DNA from: Pseudomonas sp. R-28-1W-6
GTDB lineage: Bacteria; Pseudomonadota; Gammaproteobacteria; Pseudomonadales; Pseudomonadaceae
Length of the DNA stretch: 64,000 nt
Reading direction: 5' to 3'
NCBI RefSeq assembly: GCF_009799925.1
Contig: NZ_WELK01000013.1
Location: 1 to 64,000 of the forward strand
Shown: positions 43,158-54,569 of the stretch, one piece after another
Layout of the letters: every line of letters starts with the position of its first letter
Position numbering within the stretch: position 1 is the first letter of the stretch
Notes under the pieces: generated by a model
Seen by the model: the letters and a program-made list of their open reading frames with translations, nothing else
Databases searched by the model: none
Told to the model about the DNA's origin: nothing
Position numbers and translations under genes: made by a program

Positions 43158-43838
43158 CTAGGCAAGCCAGTCTGCCGAGCTGGGTTGGTCGAGGTAGTGC
43201 TGCAGGTAGCTGGCAAACTCGCTGCGCGGTATCGCCCGGGCGCCGAAGCTGTGCAGGTGCTGGGTGTGCATCTGGCAGTCGATCAGGGCGAAACCCCAAT
43301 GCCGCAGTTTGTCGACCAGGGTGGCGAAGCCGACCTTGGAGGCGTTGTCGCGGCGGCTGAACATCGATTCGCCGAAGAACAGTCGGCCCATGGCCAGGCC
43401 ATACAGGCCGCCGACCAGCTGCTCGCCTTCCCAGACCTCGACGGAGTGGGCAATGCCTTGGCGGTGCAGCTGCAGGTAGGCATGCTGCATGCTTTCGGTG
43501 ATCCAGGTGCCGTCGGCGTAGTCGCGCGGTGCGGCGCAGGCCTGGATGACGGCGGCGAAATCGTGGTCGAAGGTGACGCTGAAGCGCTGCTGGCGGATTA
43601 GCTTGGCCAGGCTGCGTGACAGGTGGAATTCGTCGGGAAACAGCACGGTGCGCGGGTCTGGCGACCACCACAGCAGCGGCTGGCCTTGCGTGTACCAGGG
43701 GAAGCAGCCATGTCGATAGGCGGCGACCAGGCGCGCCGGCGAGAGATCACCGCCAGCCGCGAGCAGGCCATTGGGTTCGCGCAGGGCTTTATCCAGTGGC
43801 GGGAAGTCGAGGTTGTCGCGTTGCAGCCAGGTCAGCAT
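43158..43838 (-). CDS. aat: Leucyl/phenylalanyl-tRNA-protein transferase
   Basis: This 226-residue enzyme adds Leu or Phe to N-terminal Lys or Arg, completing the N-degron set with Bpt, ClpS and ClpA. Family motifs FPWYTQGQPLLWWSPDPRTV and ESMFSRRDNASKVG are intact. The start MLTWLQRDNLDFPPL at 43838 is family-typical. Confidence 0.96.
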   Translation of the reverse strand: MLTWLQRDNLDFPPLDKALREPNGLLAAGGDLSPARLVAAYRHGCFPWYTQGQPLLWWSPDPRTVLFPDEFHLSRSLAKLIRQQRFSVTFDHDFAAVIQACAAPRDYADGTWITESMQHAYLQLHRQGIAHSVEVWEGEQLVGGLYGLAMGRLFFGESMFSRRDNASKVGFATLVDKLRHWGFALIDCQMHTQHLHSFGARAIPRSEFASYLQHYLDQPSSADWLA

Positions 43839-43883
43839 GTGGGGGAGTGCAGGGCGGGCGCGTGGCACCCGCCTGCGCGCACC

Positions 43884-44831
43884 TCAGACGTCGAGGTATT
43901 TTTCGGCGTCGAGCGCGGCCATGCAGCCGGCACCGGCCGAGGTGATGGCCTGGCGGTAGACATGGTCGGCCACGTCACCGGCGGCGAACACGCCGTCGAT
44001 GCTGGTCAGGGTGGCGTTGCCTTCGTTGCCGCCCTGCACGATCAGGTAGCCGTCACGCATTTCCAGTTGGCCCTGGAACAGTTCGGTGTTGGGTTTGTGG
44101 CCGATGGCGATGAACACGCCGGCCAGTTGCAGCTCCTTGCTGCTGCCGTCGTCGGTGTTGCGCAGGCGCACGCCGGTCACGCCGCTGGCGTCGCCCAGTA
44201 CTTCGTCCAGGGTGTGGTTCCAGTGCAGGCGGATATTGCCGTTGGCGGCTTTCTCGAACAGCTTGTCCTGGAGGATCTTCTCCGAGCGCAGCTTGTCGCG
44301 GCGATGGATCAGGTGCACTTCCTTGGCGATGTTGGCCAGGTACAGGGCTTCTTCCACGGCGGTGTTGCCGCCGCCGATCACGCAGACCACCTGGTTGCGG
44401 TAGAAGAAACCGTCGCAGGTCGCGCAGGCGGATACGCCCTTGCCGGAAAAGGCCTCTTCCGAGGGCAGGCCGAGGTACTGGGCGCTGGCGCCGGTGGCGA
44501 TGATCAGGGCGTCGCAGGTGTAGGTGGCGTTGTCGCCCTTGAGGGTGAAGGGCTTCTGCTGCAACTCGGCGGTATGGATGTGGTCGTAGACGATCTCGGT
44601 ATCGAAGCGTTCGGCATGCTCTTGCATGCGCTGCATCAGTGCCGGCCCGGTCAGGCCTTCGACGTCACCCGGCCAGTTGTCGACTTCGGTGGTGGTGGTC
44701 AACTGGCCGCCGGGCTGGATGCCGGTGATGACCAGGGGCTTGAGGTTGGCGCGGGCGGCATAGACGGCAGCGGTGTAGCCGGCAGGGCCAGAGCCCAGAA
44801 TGATCAGGCGTGAATGCTTGACTTCGCTCAT
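43884..44831 (-). CDS. trxB: Thioredoxin-disulfide reductase
   Basis: A 315-residue FAD/NADPH enzyme that keeps thioredoxin reduced. The FAD loop GSGPAGYTAA lies at 13-22, the redox pair is Cys136-x-x-Cys139 (SACATCDG), and the NADPH loop is IGGGNTAVEEA. It corresponds to trxB1 (PA2616). It is divergent from ftsK and the first gene of the trxB-aat-bpt-infA run on the minus strand. Confidence 0.96.
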   Translation of the reverse strand: MSEVKHSRLIILGSGPAGYTAAVYAARANLKPLVITGIQPGGQLTTTTEVDNWPGDVEGLTGPALMQRMQEHAERFDTEIVYDHIHTAELQQKPFTLKGDNATYTCDALIIATGASAQYLGLPSEEAFSGKGVSACATCDGFFYRNQVVCVIGGGNTAVEEALYLANIAKEVHLIHRRDKLRSEKILQDKLFEKAANGNIRLHWNHTLDEVLGDASGVTGVRLRNTDDGSSKELQLAGVFIAIGHKPNTELFQGQLEMRDGYLIVQGGNEGNATLTSIDGVFAAGDVADHVYRQAITSAGAGCMAALDAEKYLDV

Positions 44832-44965
44832 AAAAAGACCTCATAAGCCTTTGTCACAAAAGAGAATGCGTGCTCCAATTGAGCCGCAGGTAAGAAGCTG
44901 CCGGGTATGCTACACCGAAGCGCAAGGGCCGGCAAAACGCGCCGCCGCGCTGCGCCTGGCATGGC

Positions 44966-44989
44966 ATCGGACCTGTAAATCCGTACAAT
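44966..44989 (+). promoter_or_regulatory. Candidate ftsK promoter with a LexA-like palindrome
   Basis: TACAAT at 44984-44989 matches the -10 consensus at five of six positions; the -35 region is poor. A CTG-N10-CAA element at 44973-44988 overlaps it, with perfect inner arms TGTA and TACA. It differs from the CTG-N10-CAG LexA core only at the last base. Confidence 0.4.
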
Positions 44990-45050
44990 AGTCCGACTTT
45001 AGGTTTTCAACTGATCGTTGGTCGCGCCCAGGGCGCAGGAAAAGCAGCGC

Positions 45051-47456
<2,406 letters not shown>

Positions 47457-47485
47457 CCCCCAGTTCGTAGATGAAGAGGATTTCC

Positions 47486-48112
47486 ATGCGACTGTTGCGC
47501 ATGCTGTTGCTGGCCGCCATGGCCTGTCTGGCCATTCCCGCCCAGGCGGACGACGAGGCGGCGGTCAAGCGCCTGACCGAACTGCTCAACCAGGCGCAGA
47601 CCATCAGCGCCCGTTTCTCCCAGCTGACCCTGGACGGTAGCGGCACCCAGCTGCAGGAAACCGCCGGCCAGCTGGCGCTGAAGCGCCCCGGGCTGTTCCG
47701 CTGGCACACCGATGCGCCGCAGGAGCAACTGCTGGTATCCAACGGTGAGAAGGTCTGGCTGTACGACCCGGACCTGATGCAGGTGACCATCCAGACGCTG
47801 GATCAGCGCCTGACCCACACCCCGGCGCTGCTGCTGTCCGGCGATGTGTCGAAGATCCGCGAGAACTTCGAGATCAGCTTCAAGGAAGCCGGCGAAGTGG
47901 TCGACTTCATGCTCAAGCCGAAGGCCCAGGACACCCTGTTCGACAACCTGCGCCTGTCGTTCCGCCGTGGCGTGATCAACGACATGCAACTGATCGACAG
48001 CATCGGCCAGCGCACCAATATCCTGTTCCTCAGCGTGAAGATGAACGAGCAGCTCGACCCCGCGCTGTTCACCTTCGACGTGCCTGAGGGCGCCGACGTC
48101 ATTCAGGAATAA
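47486..48112 (+). CDS. lolA: Outer-membrane lipoprotein carrier protein LolA
   Basis: A 208-residue periplasmic chaperone that takes lipoproteins from LolCDE to LolB. It has a signal peptide (LLLAAMACLAIPAQA) and the open beta-barrel sequence with GLFRWHTDAP and LMQVTIQTLDQRLTHTPALLL. I chose the ATG at 47486 because GAGGA lies six bases before it; an ATG five codons earlier uses part of the same ribosome site. It follows ftsK by 29 bases. Confidence 0.95.
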   Translation: MRLLRMLLLAAMACLAIPAQADDEAAVKRLTELLNQAQTISARFSQLTLDGSGTQLQETAGQLALKRPGLFRWHTDAPQEQLLVSNGEKVWLYDPDLMQVTIQTLDQRLTHTPALLLSGDVSKIRENFEISFKEAGEVVDFMLKPKAQDTLFDNLRLSFRRGVINDMQLIDSIGQRTNILFLSVKMNEQLDPALFTFDVPEGADVIQE

Positions 48113-48131
48113 GAGGCCGCTGCCGCCCCGT

Positions 48132-49457
48132 ATGGACCTGTTTCGCTCCGCCCCCGTCGCCCAGCCCCTGGCCGCGCGTTTGCGCGCGACCAGCCTGGAC
48201 GAGTACGTCGGTCAGGAGCATGTGCTGGGCCACGGCAAGCCGCTGCGCGAGGCGCTGGAGCAAGGTGCGCTGCACTCGATGATCTTCTGGGGCCCGCCTG
48301 GGGTCGGCAAGACCACCCTTGCCAGGCTGCTGGCACAGGTTTCCGAAGCGCACTTCGAAACGATTTCCGCGGTGCTCTCCGGGGTCAAGGAAATCCGTCA
48401 GTCGGTGGAAGTGGCCAAGCAGCAGGCCGCCCAGTACGGCCGCCGTACCATCCTCTTCGTCGACGAGGTGCACCGTTTCAACAAGAGCCAGCAGGACGCC
48501 TTTCTGCCCTATGTGGAAGACGGCACGCTGATCTTTATCGGTGCGACTACCGAGAACCCGTCTTTCGAACTGAACAATGCGTTGCTCTCGCGCGCCCGTG
48601 TCTATGTGCTGAAGAGCCTGGACGAAGCGGCCATGCGCAAGCTGGTGCAGCGTGCACTGACGGAGGACAAGGGCCTGGGCAAACAGCGCCTGAGCCTGCC
48701 GGATGAGAGCTTCCAGATCCTCCTGGCCGCCGCCGATGGCGATGGCCGGCGCCTGCTCAACCTGCTGGAAAACGCCGCCGATCTGGCCGAGGACGGCAGC
48801 GAGATTGCCCCCGAACTGCTGCAGAACCTGCTCGGCGACAGCCGCCGGCGTTTCGACAAGGGCGGCGAGGCGTTCTACGACCAGATCTCCGCGCTGCACA
48901 AGTCGGTACGCGGCTCCAACCCGGACGGCGCGCTGTACTGGTACGCGCGCATGCTCGATGGCGGTTGCGACCCGCTGTACCTGGCGCGGCGCGTGGTGCG
49001 CATGGCCAGCGAGGACATCGGCAACGCCGACCCGCGCGCCCTGACCCTGTGCCTCAACGCTTGGGATGTGCAGGAACGCCTGGGCAGCCCGGAAGGCGAG
49101 CTGGCCGTGGCCCAGGCCATTGTTTACCTGGCCTGCGCGCCGAAGAGCAACGCCGTGTACATGGGCTTCAAGGCCGCCATGCGCGATGCTGCCGAACACG
49201 GCTCGCTGGAAGTGCCGCTGCACCTGCGTAATGCCCCGACCAAATTGATGAAGGAACTCGGCTACGGCGATGAATACCGCTACGCCCATGACGAGCCGGA
49301 TGCCTACGCCGCCGGCGAGGACTATTTCCCCGAGCAGCTCGAGCCGCAGGCTTACTACCAGCCGGTGCCGCGTGGCCTGGAACTGAAGATTCGCGACAAA
49401 CTGGCACATCTGGCCGCGCTGGATGCCGCCAGCCCGCGCAAACGGAGAAAGCCATGA
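48132..49457 (+). CDS. rarA: Replication-associated recombination protein RarA (MgsA)
   Basis: A 441-residue AAA+ ATPase of the clamp-loader clade that acts at stalled replication forks. Walker A is GPPGVGKT (54-61), Walker B is TILFVDEVHRFNKSQ and sensor 1 is GATTENPSF. The C-terminal tetramerisation domain holds KSVRGSNPDGALYWYARML. It follows lolA by 19 bases and overlaps crcB by four. Confidence 0.96.
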   Translation: MDLFRSAPVAQPLAARLRATSLDEYVGQEHVLGHGKPLREALEQGALHSMIFWGPPGVGKTTLARLLAQVSEAHFETISAVLSGVKEIRQSVEVAKQQAAQYGRRTILFVDEVHRFNKSQQDAFLPYVEDGTLIFIGATTENPSFELNNALLSRARVYVLKSLDEAAMRKLVQRALTEDKGLGKQRLSLPDESFQILLAAADGDGRRLLNLLENAADLAEDGSEIAPELLQNLLGDSRRRFDKGGEAFYDQISALHKSVRGSNPDGALYWYARMLDGGCDPLYLARRVVRMASEDIGNADPRALTLCLNAWDVQERLGSPEGELAVAQAIVYLACAPKSNAVYMGFKAAMRDAAEHGSLEVPLHLRNAPTKLMKELGYGDEYRYAHDEPDAYAAGEDYFPEQLEPQAYYQPVPRGLELKIRDKLAHLAALDAASPRKRRKP

Positions 49458-49828
49458 TCGGCGTGGTCATCGCGGTCGCGTTGGGCGGCATGGTTGGTAC
49501 CCTGCTGCGTTTCTTTACCAGCAACTGGGTCAGCGCGAACTGGCCGCAGCACTTCTATGGCGCTACCCTGGCGGTCAATATTGTCGGCTGCCTGCTGATC
49601 GGCTATCTGTACGGCCTGTTCCTGCTGCGCCCCGAGGTGCCGCTGGAGCTGCGCGCCGGGCTGATGGTGGGCTTCCTTGGCGGCCTGACCACTTTTTCAT
49701 CCTTCTCCCTCGACACGCTGCGCCTGCTGGAAAGCGGCCAGGCACCGCTGGCCATCGGCTATGCGACTGCCAGCGTGTTGGGCGGTCTGCTCGCCACCTG
49801 GGCCGGCCTGACATTAACCAAGCTCTGA
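49454..49828 (+). CDS. crcB: Fluoride exporter CrcB/Fluc
   Basis: A 124-residue dual-topology fluoride channel with four helices. The fluoride-pore motif GFLGGLTTFSSFSLDT is intact, as is the first-helix GGMVGTLLRF with its arginine. Its start overlaps the rarA stop (ATGA), so it is expressed constitutively within the operon; no fluoride riboswitch precedes it. Confidence 0.95.
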   Translation: MIGVVIAVALGGMVGTLLRFFTSNWVSANWPQHFYGATLAVNIVGCLLIGYLYGLFLLRPEVPLELRAGLMVGFLGGLTTFSSFSLDTLRLLESGQAPLAIGYATASVLGGLLATWAGLTLTKL

Positions 49829-49846
49829 TCTAGACGAGAACATCCC

Positions 49847-51127
49847 ATGCTCGACTCCAAACTGGTTCGTACCCAACTGCAGGAGATTGCGGACCGCCTG
49901 GCTACCCGTGGCTTCCAGCTGGACGTGGCGCGCTTCGAGGCCCTCGAGGCCCAGCGCAAGACCGTGCAGACCCGCACCGAACAGCTGCAAGCCGAGCGCA
50001 ATACCCGCTCCAAGTCCATCGGCCAGGCCAAGCAGCGTGGCGAGGACATCGCCCCGCTGCTGGCGGAAGTCGACAAGATGGGCAGCGACCTGGAAGAGGG
50101 CAAGCGCGAGCTGGACGCCATCCAGACCGAGCTGGACAACCTGCTGCTGAACATCCCCAACCTGCCCGACGAGTCGGTGCCGGTTGGCGAGGACGAAGAG
50201 GGCAACGTCGAGGTATCGCGCTGGGGCACGCCGCGCAGCTTCGACTTCCCGGTGCAGGACCACGTGGCCCTCGGCGAGCAGCATGGCTGGCTGGACTTCG
50301 AGACCGCCGCCAAGCTGTCCGGCGCCCGTTTCGCCCTGCTGCGCGGGCCGATTGCCCGTCTCCACCGCGCCCTGGCGCAGTTTATGCTCAACCTGCATAC
50401 CGCCGAGCACGGCTACGAGGAGGCCTACACGCCTTACCTGGTCCAGGCCTCCGCGCTGCAGGGCACCGGCCAGCTGCCGAAGTTCGAGGAAGACCTGTTC
50501 AAGATCCAGCGCGACGAGCAGGCCGACCTGTACCTGATCCCGACCGCCGAAGTGTCGCTGACCAACATCGTCGCCGGCGCGATCCTCGACGCCAAGCAGC
50601 TGCCGCTCAAGTTCGTCGCCCACACCCCCTGCTTCCGCAGCGAAGCCGGTGCCTCGGGCCGCGACACCCGCGGCATGATCCGTCAGCACCAGTTCGACAA
50701 GGTCGAGATGGTGCAGATCGTCGAGCCGTCCAAGTCCTTCGAAGCCCTGGAAAGCCTGACCGGCAACGCCGAGCGCGTGCTGCAGCTGCTCGAGCTGCCG
50801 TACCGCAAGTTGGCGCTGTGCACCGGCGACATGGGCTTCGGCGCGGTGAAGACCTATGATCTGGAAGTCTGGGTGCCGAGCCAGGACAAGTACCGCGAGA
50901 TTTCCTCCTGCTCCAACTGCGGCGACTTCCAGGCCCGCCGCATGCAGGCGCGCTACCGCAACCCGGAAACCGGCAAGCCGGAGCTGGTGCACACCCTCAA
51001 CGGCTCCGGCCTGGCGGTGGGGCGTACCCTGGTGGCGGTGCTGGAGAACTACCAGCAGGCCGACGGCAGCATCCGCGTGCCGGAGGTGCTGAAGCCCTAT
51101 ATGGCCGGTATCGAAGTCATCGGCTGA
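49847..51127 (+). CDS. serS: Seryl-tRNA synthetase
   Basis: A 426-residue class II synthetase. The N-terminal antiparallel coiled coil (about 30-100) holds tRNA-Ser; the catalytic core shows motif 2 (CFRSEAGASGRDTRG) and motif 3 (NGSGLAVGRTLVAVLENY). It lies 18 bases after crcB. A cognate tRNA-Ser(UGA) lies 5 kb downstream. Confidence 0.97.
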   Translation: MLDSKLVRTQLQEIADRLATRGFQLDVARFEALEAQRKTVQTRTEQLQAERNTRSKSIGQAKQRGEDIAPLLAEVDKMGSDLEEGKRELDAIQTELDNLLLNIPNLPDESVPVGEDEEGNVEVSRWGTPRSFDFPVQDHVALGEQHGWLDFETAAKLSGARFALLRGPIARLHRALAQFMLNLHTAEHGYEEAYTPYLVQASALQGTGQLPKFEEDLFKIQRDEQADLYLIPTAEVSLTNIVAGAILDAKQLPLKFVAHTPCFRSEAGASGRDTRGMIRQHQFDKVEMVQIVEPSKSFEALESLTGNAERVLQLLELPYRKLALCTGDMGFGAVKTYDLEVWVPSQDKYREISSCSNCGDFQARRMQARYRNPETGKPELVHTLNGSGLAVGRTLVAVLENYQQADGSIRVPEVLKPYMAGIEVIG

Positions 51128-51151
51128 GGTTCTGGTATAGAGTCGCAAGAT

Positions 51152-51184
51152 ACGGGGTGGCCAGTGCTGCCCCGTTTTGTTTTG
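51152..51184 (+). terminator. Terminator between serS and cysG
   Basis: Arms acgggg (51152-51157) and ccccgt (51170-51175) are followed by a T-rich tract (ttttgtttt). It would end the ftsK-to-serS transcript at least in part, leaving only 21 bases before the cysG start. Confidence 0.65.
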
Positions 51185-51204
51185 TCCGATCGAGAGCGTG
51201 CGCC

Positions 51205-52596
51205 ATGGATTTTCTCCCCCTGTTCCACAAACTGCAGGATCGCCTGGTGCTGGTTGTCGGCGGTGGCGAAGTGGCGTTGCGCAAGGCGCGCCTGCTGGTC
51301 GAGGCCGGTGCGATCCTGCGCGTGGTGGCCCCGGCGATTCGTGACGAGCTGCGCGAGCTGGCCGGGGCGCACGCCCAGGTGCTGCTGCGTGGTTACCAGG
51401 CGAGTGATCTGGACGGCGTGGGCCTGGTGATCGCCGCCACCGACGACGAGCCGCTGAATGCGCAGATTTCCGCCCAGGCCCAGGCGCGTGGCATTCCGGT
51501 CAACGTGGTGGATGCGCCCAAGCTGTGCAGCGTGATCTTCCCGGCCATCGTCGACCGCTCGCCGCTGATCGTCGCCGTCACCAGTGGCGGCGACGCGCCG
51601 GTGCTGGCGCGGCTGATCCGCGCCAAGATCGAGACCTGGATTCCCGCCACCTACGGTCAGCTGGCCGGCCTGGCGAAGAAGTTCCGCGCCCAGGTCAAGG
51701 GCCTTTTCCCCGATGTGCAGCAGCGCCGGGTGTTCTGGGAGGACGTGTTCCAGGGCCAGATCGCCGAAAGCGTATTTGCCGGCAAGCTGGGTGAGGGCGA
51801 GCGCCAGCTCGAGGCGAAGATCGCCGGCATCGCGCCGCGCGCCCTGGGTGAGGTCTACCTGGTCGGCGCCGGCCCGGGCGATCCGGACCTGCTGACCTTT
51901 CGCGCCCTGCGCCTGATGCAGCAGGCCGATGTGGTGCTGTATGACCGCCTGGTGGCGCCGGCCATCGTCGACCTGTGCCGCCGCGATGCCGACCGCATCT
52001 ACGTCGGCAAGCAGCGCTCGGCCCACGCGGTGCCGCAGGAGGAGATCAACCAGCTGCTGGTCGACCTGGCCAAACAGGGCAAACGGGTACTGCGCCTCAA
52101 GGGGGGCGACCCGTTCATCTTCGGCCGCGGTGGCGAGGAAATCGAGGAGCTGGCGGCCCAGGGCATCCCGTTCCAGGTGGTGCCGGGCATCACCGCGGCC
52201 TCGGGCTGCGCGGCCTACGCCGGGATTCCGCTGACCCATCGCGACCATGCGCAGTCGGTGCGCTTTGTCACCGGCCATCTCAAGGACGGCAGCAGCAACC
52301 TGCCCTGGGGCGAGCTGAGTGCGCCGGGGCAGACCCTGGTGTTCTACATGGGCCTGGTCGGGCTGCCGGCCATCTGCGCGGAGCTGATCCGCCATGGTCG
52401 CGCCGCGGATACCCCGGCGGCCCTGGTGCAGCAGGGCACCACGCAGAACCAGCGGGTGTTCACCGGCACCCTGGCCAACCTGCCGCAGCTGGTGGCTGAG
52501 CATGAGGTGCACGCGCCGACCCTGGTGATAGTCGGCGAGGTGGTGCAGTTGCGGGAGAAACTGGCCTGGTTCGAAGGGGCTCAGGCAGGCGTTTGA
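51205..52596 (+). CDS. cysG: Siroheme synthase CysG (multifunctional)
   Basis: A 463-residue fusion that makes siroheme from uroporphyrinogen III. The N-terminal part is the NAD-dependent precorrin-2 dehydrogenase/ferrochelatase (VGGGEVALRKA, residues 17-27). The C-terminal part, from about residue 217, is the SAM-dependent methyltransferase (LVGAGPGDPDLLT, then LKGGDPFIFGRGGEE). Siroheme serves sulfite and nitrite reductases. The ATG at 51205 gives the family start MDFLPLFHKL. The 3' end overlaps the convergent TrpD2-like gene by 16 bases. Confidence 0.96.
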   Translation: MDFLPLFHKLQDRLVLVVGGGEVALRKARLLVEAGAILRVVAPAIRDELRELAGAHAQVLLRGYQASDLDGVGLVIAATDDEPLNAQISAQAQARGIPVNVVDAPKLCSVIFPAIVDRSPLIVAVTSGGDAPVLARLIRAKIETWIPATYGQLAGLAKKFRAQVKGLFPDVQQRRVFWEDVFQGQIAESVFAGKLGEGERQLEAKIAGIAPRALGEVYLVGAGPGDPDLLTFRALRLMQQADVVLYDRLVAPAIVDLCRRDADRIYVGKQRSAHAVPQEEINQLLVDLAKQGKRVLRLKGGDPFIFGRGGEEIEELAAQGIPFQVVPGITAASGCAAYAGIPLTHRDHAQSVRFVTGHLKDGSSNLPWGELSAPGQTLVFYMGLVGLPAICAELIRHGRAADTPAALVQQGTTQNQRVFTGTLANLPQLVAEHEVHAPTLVIVGEVVQLREKLAWFEGAQAGV

Positions 52597-53567
52597 AGGC
52601 GCGTATCCCAGACCACCTGTGCGCGGGCGAGGGCGCTTTCGCGCGGCTCGCCCAAGGCACGTAGGCCCAGGGCGATGGTGCTGAGCACGGCCAGGCGAGC
52701 GTAGGAGTCTTCCACCTCGCCCTTCCAGAAGGCCAGCAGATGCGCCGGGTCGAGCCGTTCCGGCTTGACGTGGCGCTGGGCGGTCAGCGCCGGCCACTCC
52801 TCGTCCCAGTTCGCCCCATGCGCGGTGCCATACAGATGGCAGGCACCGTCCGGATTGACCTCGATCTCGCCACCTTCGCCCTTGATCACGATGGCCGTGT
52901 CGCCGAGCAGCTGGCTGGCTTCGCGGTGGGTGGCCTGGTAGCCGGGGTGGAAGATGCTCTGCATTACGCAGCGCGCCGCCAGCGGGTTGAGAATGCGCGC
53001 CAGCGAGTGGATCGGCGAGCGCAGGCCGAGGGTGTTGCGCAGGTCGATCATGCGTTGCAGCTGCGGCGCCCAGGCGCCCAGCGGGGTGAAGGCCAGGTTG
53101 TGTCGGTCCAGGCTCTCGGCAACTTCCGCCCACGACTGGCAGACCGGGATGGCGAGCGGTTCCAGCAGTTGCTCGCTGTACAGGCGTCCGGCGGTGTGTG
53201 CGCCGCCGCCATGCAAGTGGATGCGCACGCCGCTGGCGGCCAGGGCTTTGACGGCCAGGAGGAACCAGGGCAGGTGGCGCTTCTTGCCGGCATAGCTGGG
53301 CCAGTCCAGGTCGACGGCGATCGACGGCGCCTGCAGGCGCTCACGCAGGGCCTCGGTGAAGCCGGCCAGTTCCTCGGCGCTTTCCTCCTTGTGCCGCAGC
53401 AGCATGAGGAAGGCGCCCAGCTGGGTGTCCTCGACCTTGCCGTCGAGCAGCAGGCCCATGGCTTCGCGGGCCTCCTCGCGGCTCATGTTGCGGGCGCCGC
53501 GCTTGCCCTTGCCGAGGATGCGCACGAACTGGGCGAAGGGGTGTTCCGGTGGGGCTACGAGGATCAT
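52581..53567 (-). CDS. TrpD2/YbiB-like glycosyl transferase family protein
   Basis: The 328-residue protein has the fold of anthranilate phosphoribosyltransferase (short N-terminal helical domain, then an alpha/beta domain), but the phosphoribosyl-pyrophosphate and anthranilate motifs are altered (HLHGGGAHTAGRLY, VIKGEGGEIEVNPDG). It therefore resembles the YbiB/TrpD2 group, which binds nucleic acids rather than making tryptophan. I use the ATG at 53567; a GTG at 53582 overlaps the tusE stop and is possible. It is the last gene of the tus operon, where a nucleic-acid role beside tRNA thiolation genes makes sense. Confidence 0.8.
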   Translation of the reverse strand: MILVAPPEHPFAQFVRILGKGKRGARNMSREEAREAMGLLLDGKVEDTQLGAFLMLLRHKEESAEELAGFTEALRERLQAPSIAVDLDWPSYAGKKRHLPWFLLAVKALAASGVRIHLHGGGAHTAGRLYSEQLLEPLAIPVCQSWAEVAESLDRHNLAFTPLGAWAPQLQRMIDLRNTLGLRSPIHSLARILNPLAARCVMQSIFHPGYQATHREASQLLGDTAIVIKGEGGEIEVNPDGACHLYGTAHGANWDEEWPALTAQRHVKPERLDPAHLLAFWKGEVEDSYARLAVLSTIALGLRALGEPRESALARAQVVWDTRLQTPA

Positions 53568-53578
53568 GGGCGCTACTT

Positions 53579-53914
53579 TCACAGGCAATTGGTCGGTTTC
53601 GGCAGGCCAGCCAGCTTGGCGGCGAGCTTGGCGGGCGTGCCCTTGAACAGGCGGTTGAGGTGCAGGCTGTTGCCCTTTTCCGGGCCTAGCTTGAGGGCCA
53701 CGTACTTGATCAGCGGGCGGCTGGCCGGCGACAGCTGGAACTCGCGGTAGAAGGCGCGCAGCAGCTCGAGGATTTCCCAGTGCTCGGCACTCAGCTGCAG
53801 CTCTTCGCCGGCGGCCAGGGCCTCGGCGACCGCGGGCGACCAGTCGGTCAGCTCGACCAGGTAGCCGTCCTTGTCCAGGGCGATGCTGCGGCCAGCGACG
53901 ATCAGGTTGCTCAT
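53579..53914 (-). CDS. tusE: Sulfur relay protein TusE (DsrC family)
   Basis: A 111-residue persulfide carrier that takes sulfur from TusBCD and gives it to MnmA. The active cysteine is the penultimate residue, Cys110 (PTNCL), the hallmark of the family. The start at 53914 overlaps the tusB stop by four bases. Confidence 0.95.
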   Translation of the reverse strand: MSNLIVAGRSIALDKDGYLVELTDWSPAVAEALAAGEELQLSAEHWEILELLRAFYREFQLSPASRPLIKYVALKLGPEKGNSLHLNRLFKGTPAKLAAKLAGLPKPTNCL

Positions 53915-54210
53915 AGCCAGCTGTTGACCTTGGCGTAGGCCGCGCACAGCTCGACGAAGGCCGGGTAGTCGACCACCCGGGCGCGTGCCGGGGCCGCCAG
54001 GTTGCGCGCCTGCAGGTCTTCTTCCAGGGCGAACAGGCCGATGCCCACCGGCATCAGCAGCAGGGCCTGCAGTTGCGCGCTGCCGGGTTGCAGGGCATAC
54101 ACGGCGTCGCCGCTGAGCAGCAGGCCGTCCTGCGGGCCGAGCAGGCGCAGGCAGCTGCTCAGGCGGCTGTCGCTGAAGGGCGAGTGGGAAAGCAGATGCA
54201 GAGTGGCCAT
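53911..54210 (-). CDS. tusB: Sulfur relay protein TusB
   Basis: A 99-residue member of the TusBCD heterohexamer (DsrH-like). It begins MATLHLLSHSPFSDSRLSSC and ends KVNSWL. Its start overlaps the tusC stop by one base (TGATG), so the proteins are made in fixed proportion. Confidence 0.93.
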   Translation of the reverse strand: MATLHLLSHSPFSDSRLSSCLRLLGPQDGLLLSGDAVYALQPGSAQLQALLLMPVGIGLFALEEDLQARNLAAPARARVVDYPAFVELCAAYAKVNSWL

Positions 54211-54569
54211 CAGAGCGTGATCACCTGGTCGTAGCGGTCGATAAGCTGGGTCAGGCCGGCATCGTCGAGGCATTCGACCGGCAGGGCCAGTTGCTGCCCG
54301 GCCAGGCCGCGCTCGCTGAGGCTGCGGCTGGAGACGTACAGCGACTCGACGCCGAACAGCGGCAGGGCCTGCAGGTTGGCGGTCAGGTCCTTCTGCTGCA
54401 GGGCGGCGGGTTGCTGCTGCGGCAGGAGCTGGAAAACGCCGTCATCGAGAAACAGCAGGCCCAGCGGCAGGTCGAAGGCGCCGCCGGCCAGGGCGATGTC
54501 CAGGGCCTCGCGGGCGCTGGGGCCGGCCCAGGGCGCCTGGCGGCTTATCAGCAGCAGGGATTTGCTCAT
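54210..54569 (-). CDS. tusC: Sulfur relay protein TusC
   Basis: A 119-residue DsrF-like subunit of TusBCD, with the family start SLLLISRQAPWAGPSAREALD and the core LGLLFLDDGVFQLL. It is joined to tusD and tusB by one-base overlaps. Confidence 0.93.
   Translation of the reverse strand: MSKSLLLISRQAPWAGPSAREALDIALAGGAFDLPLGLLFLDDGVFQLLPQQQPAALQQKDLTANLQALPLFGVESLYVSSRSLSERGLAGQQLALPVECLDDAGLTQLIDRYDQVITL

Noticed and set aside
49440..49470. Fluoride riboswitch upstream of crcB
   Set aside because: crcB overlaps the rarA stop codon, so there is no room for a leader, and no riboswitch-like fold is seen.
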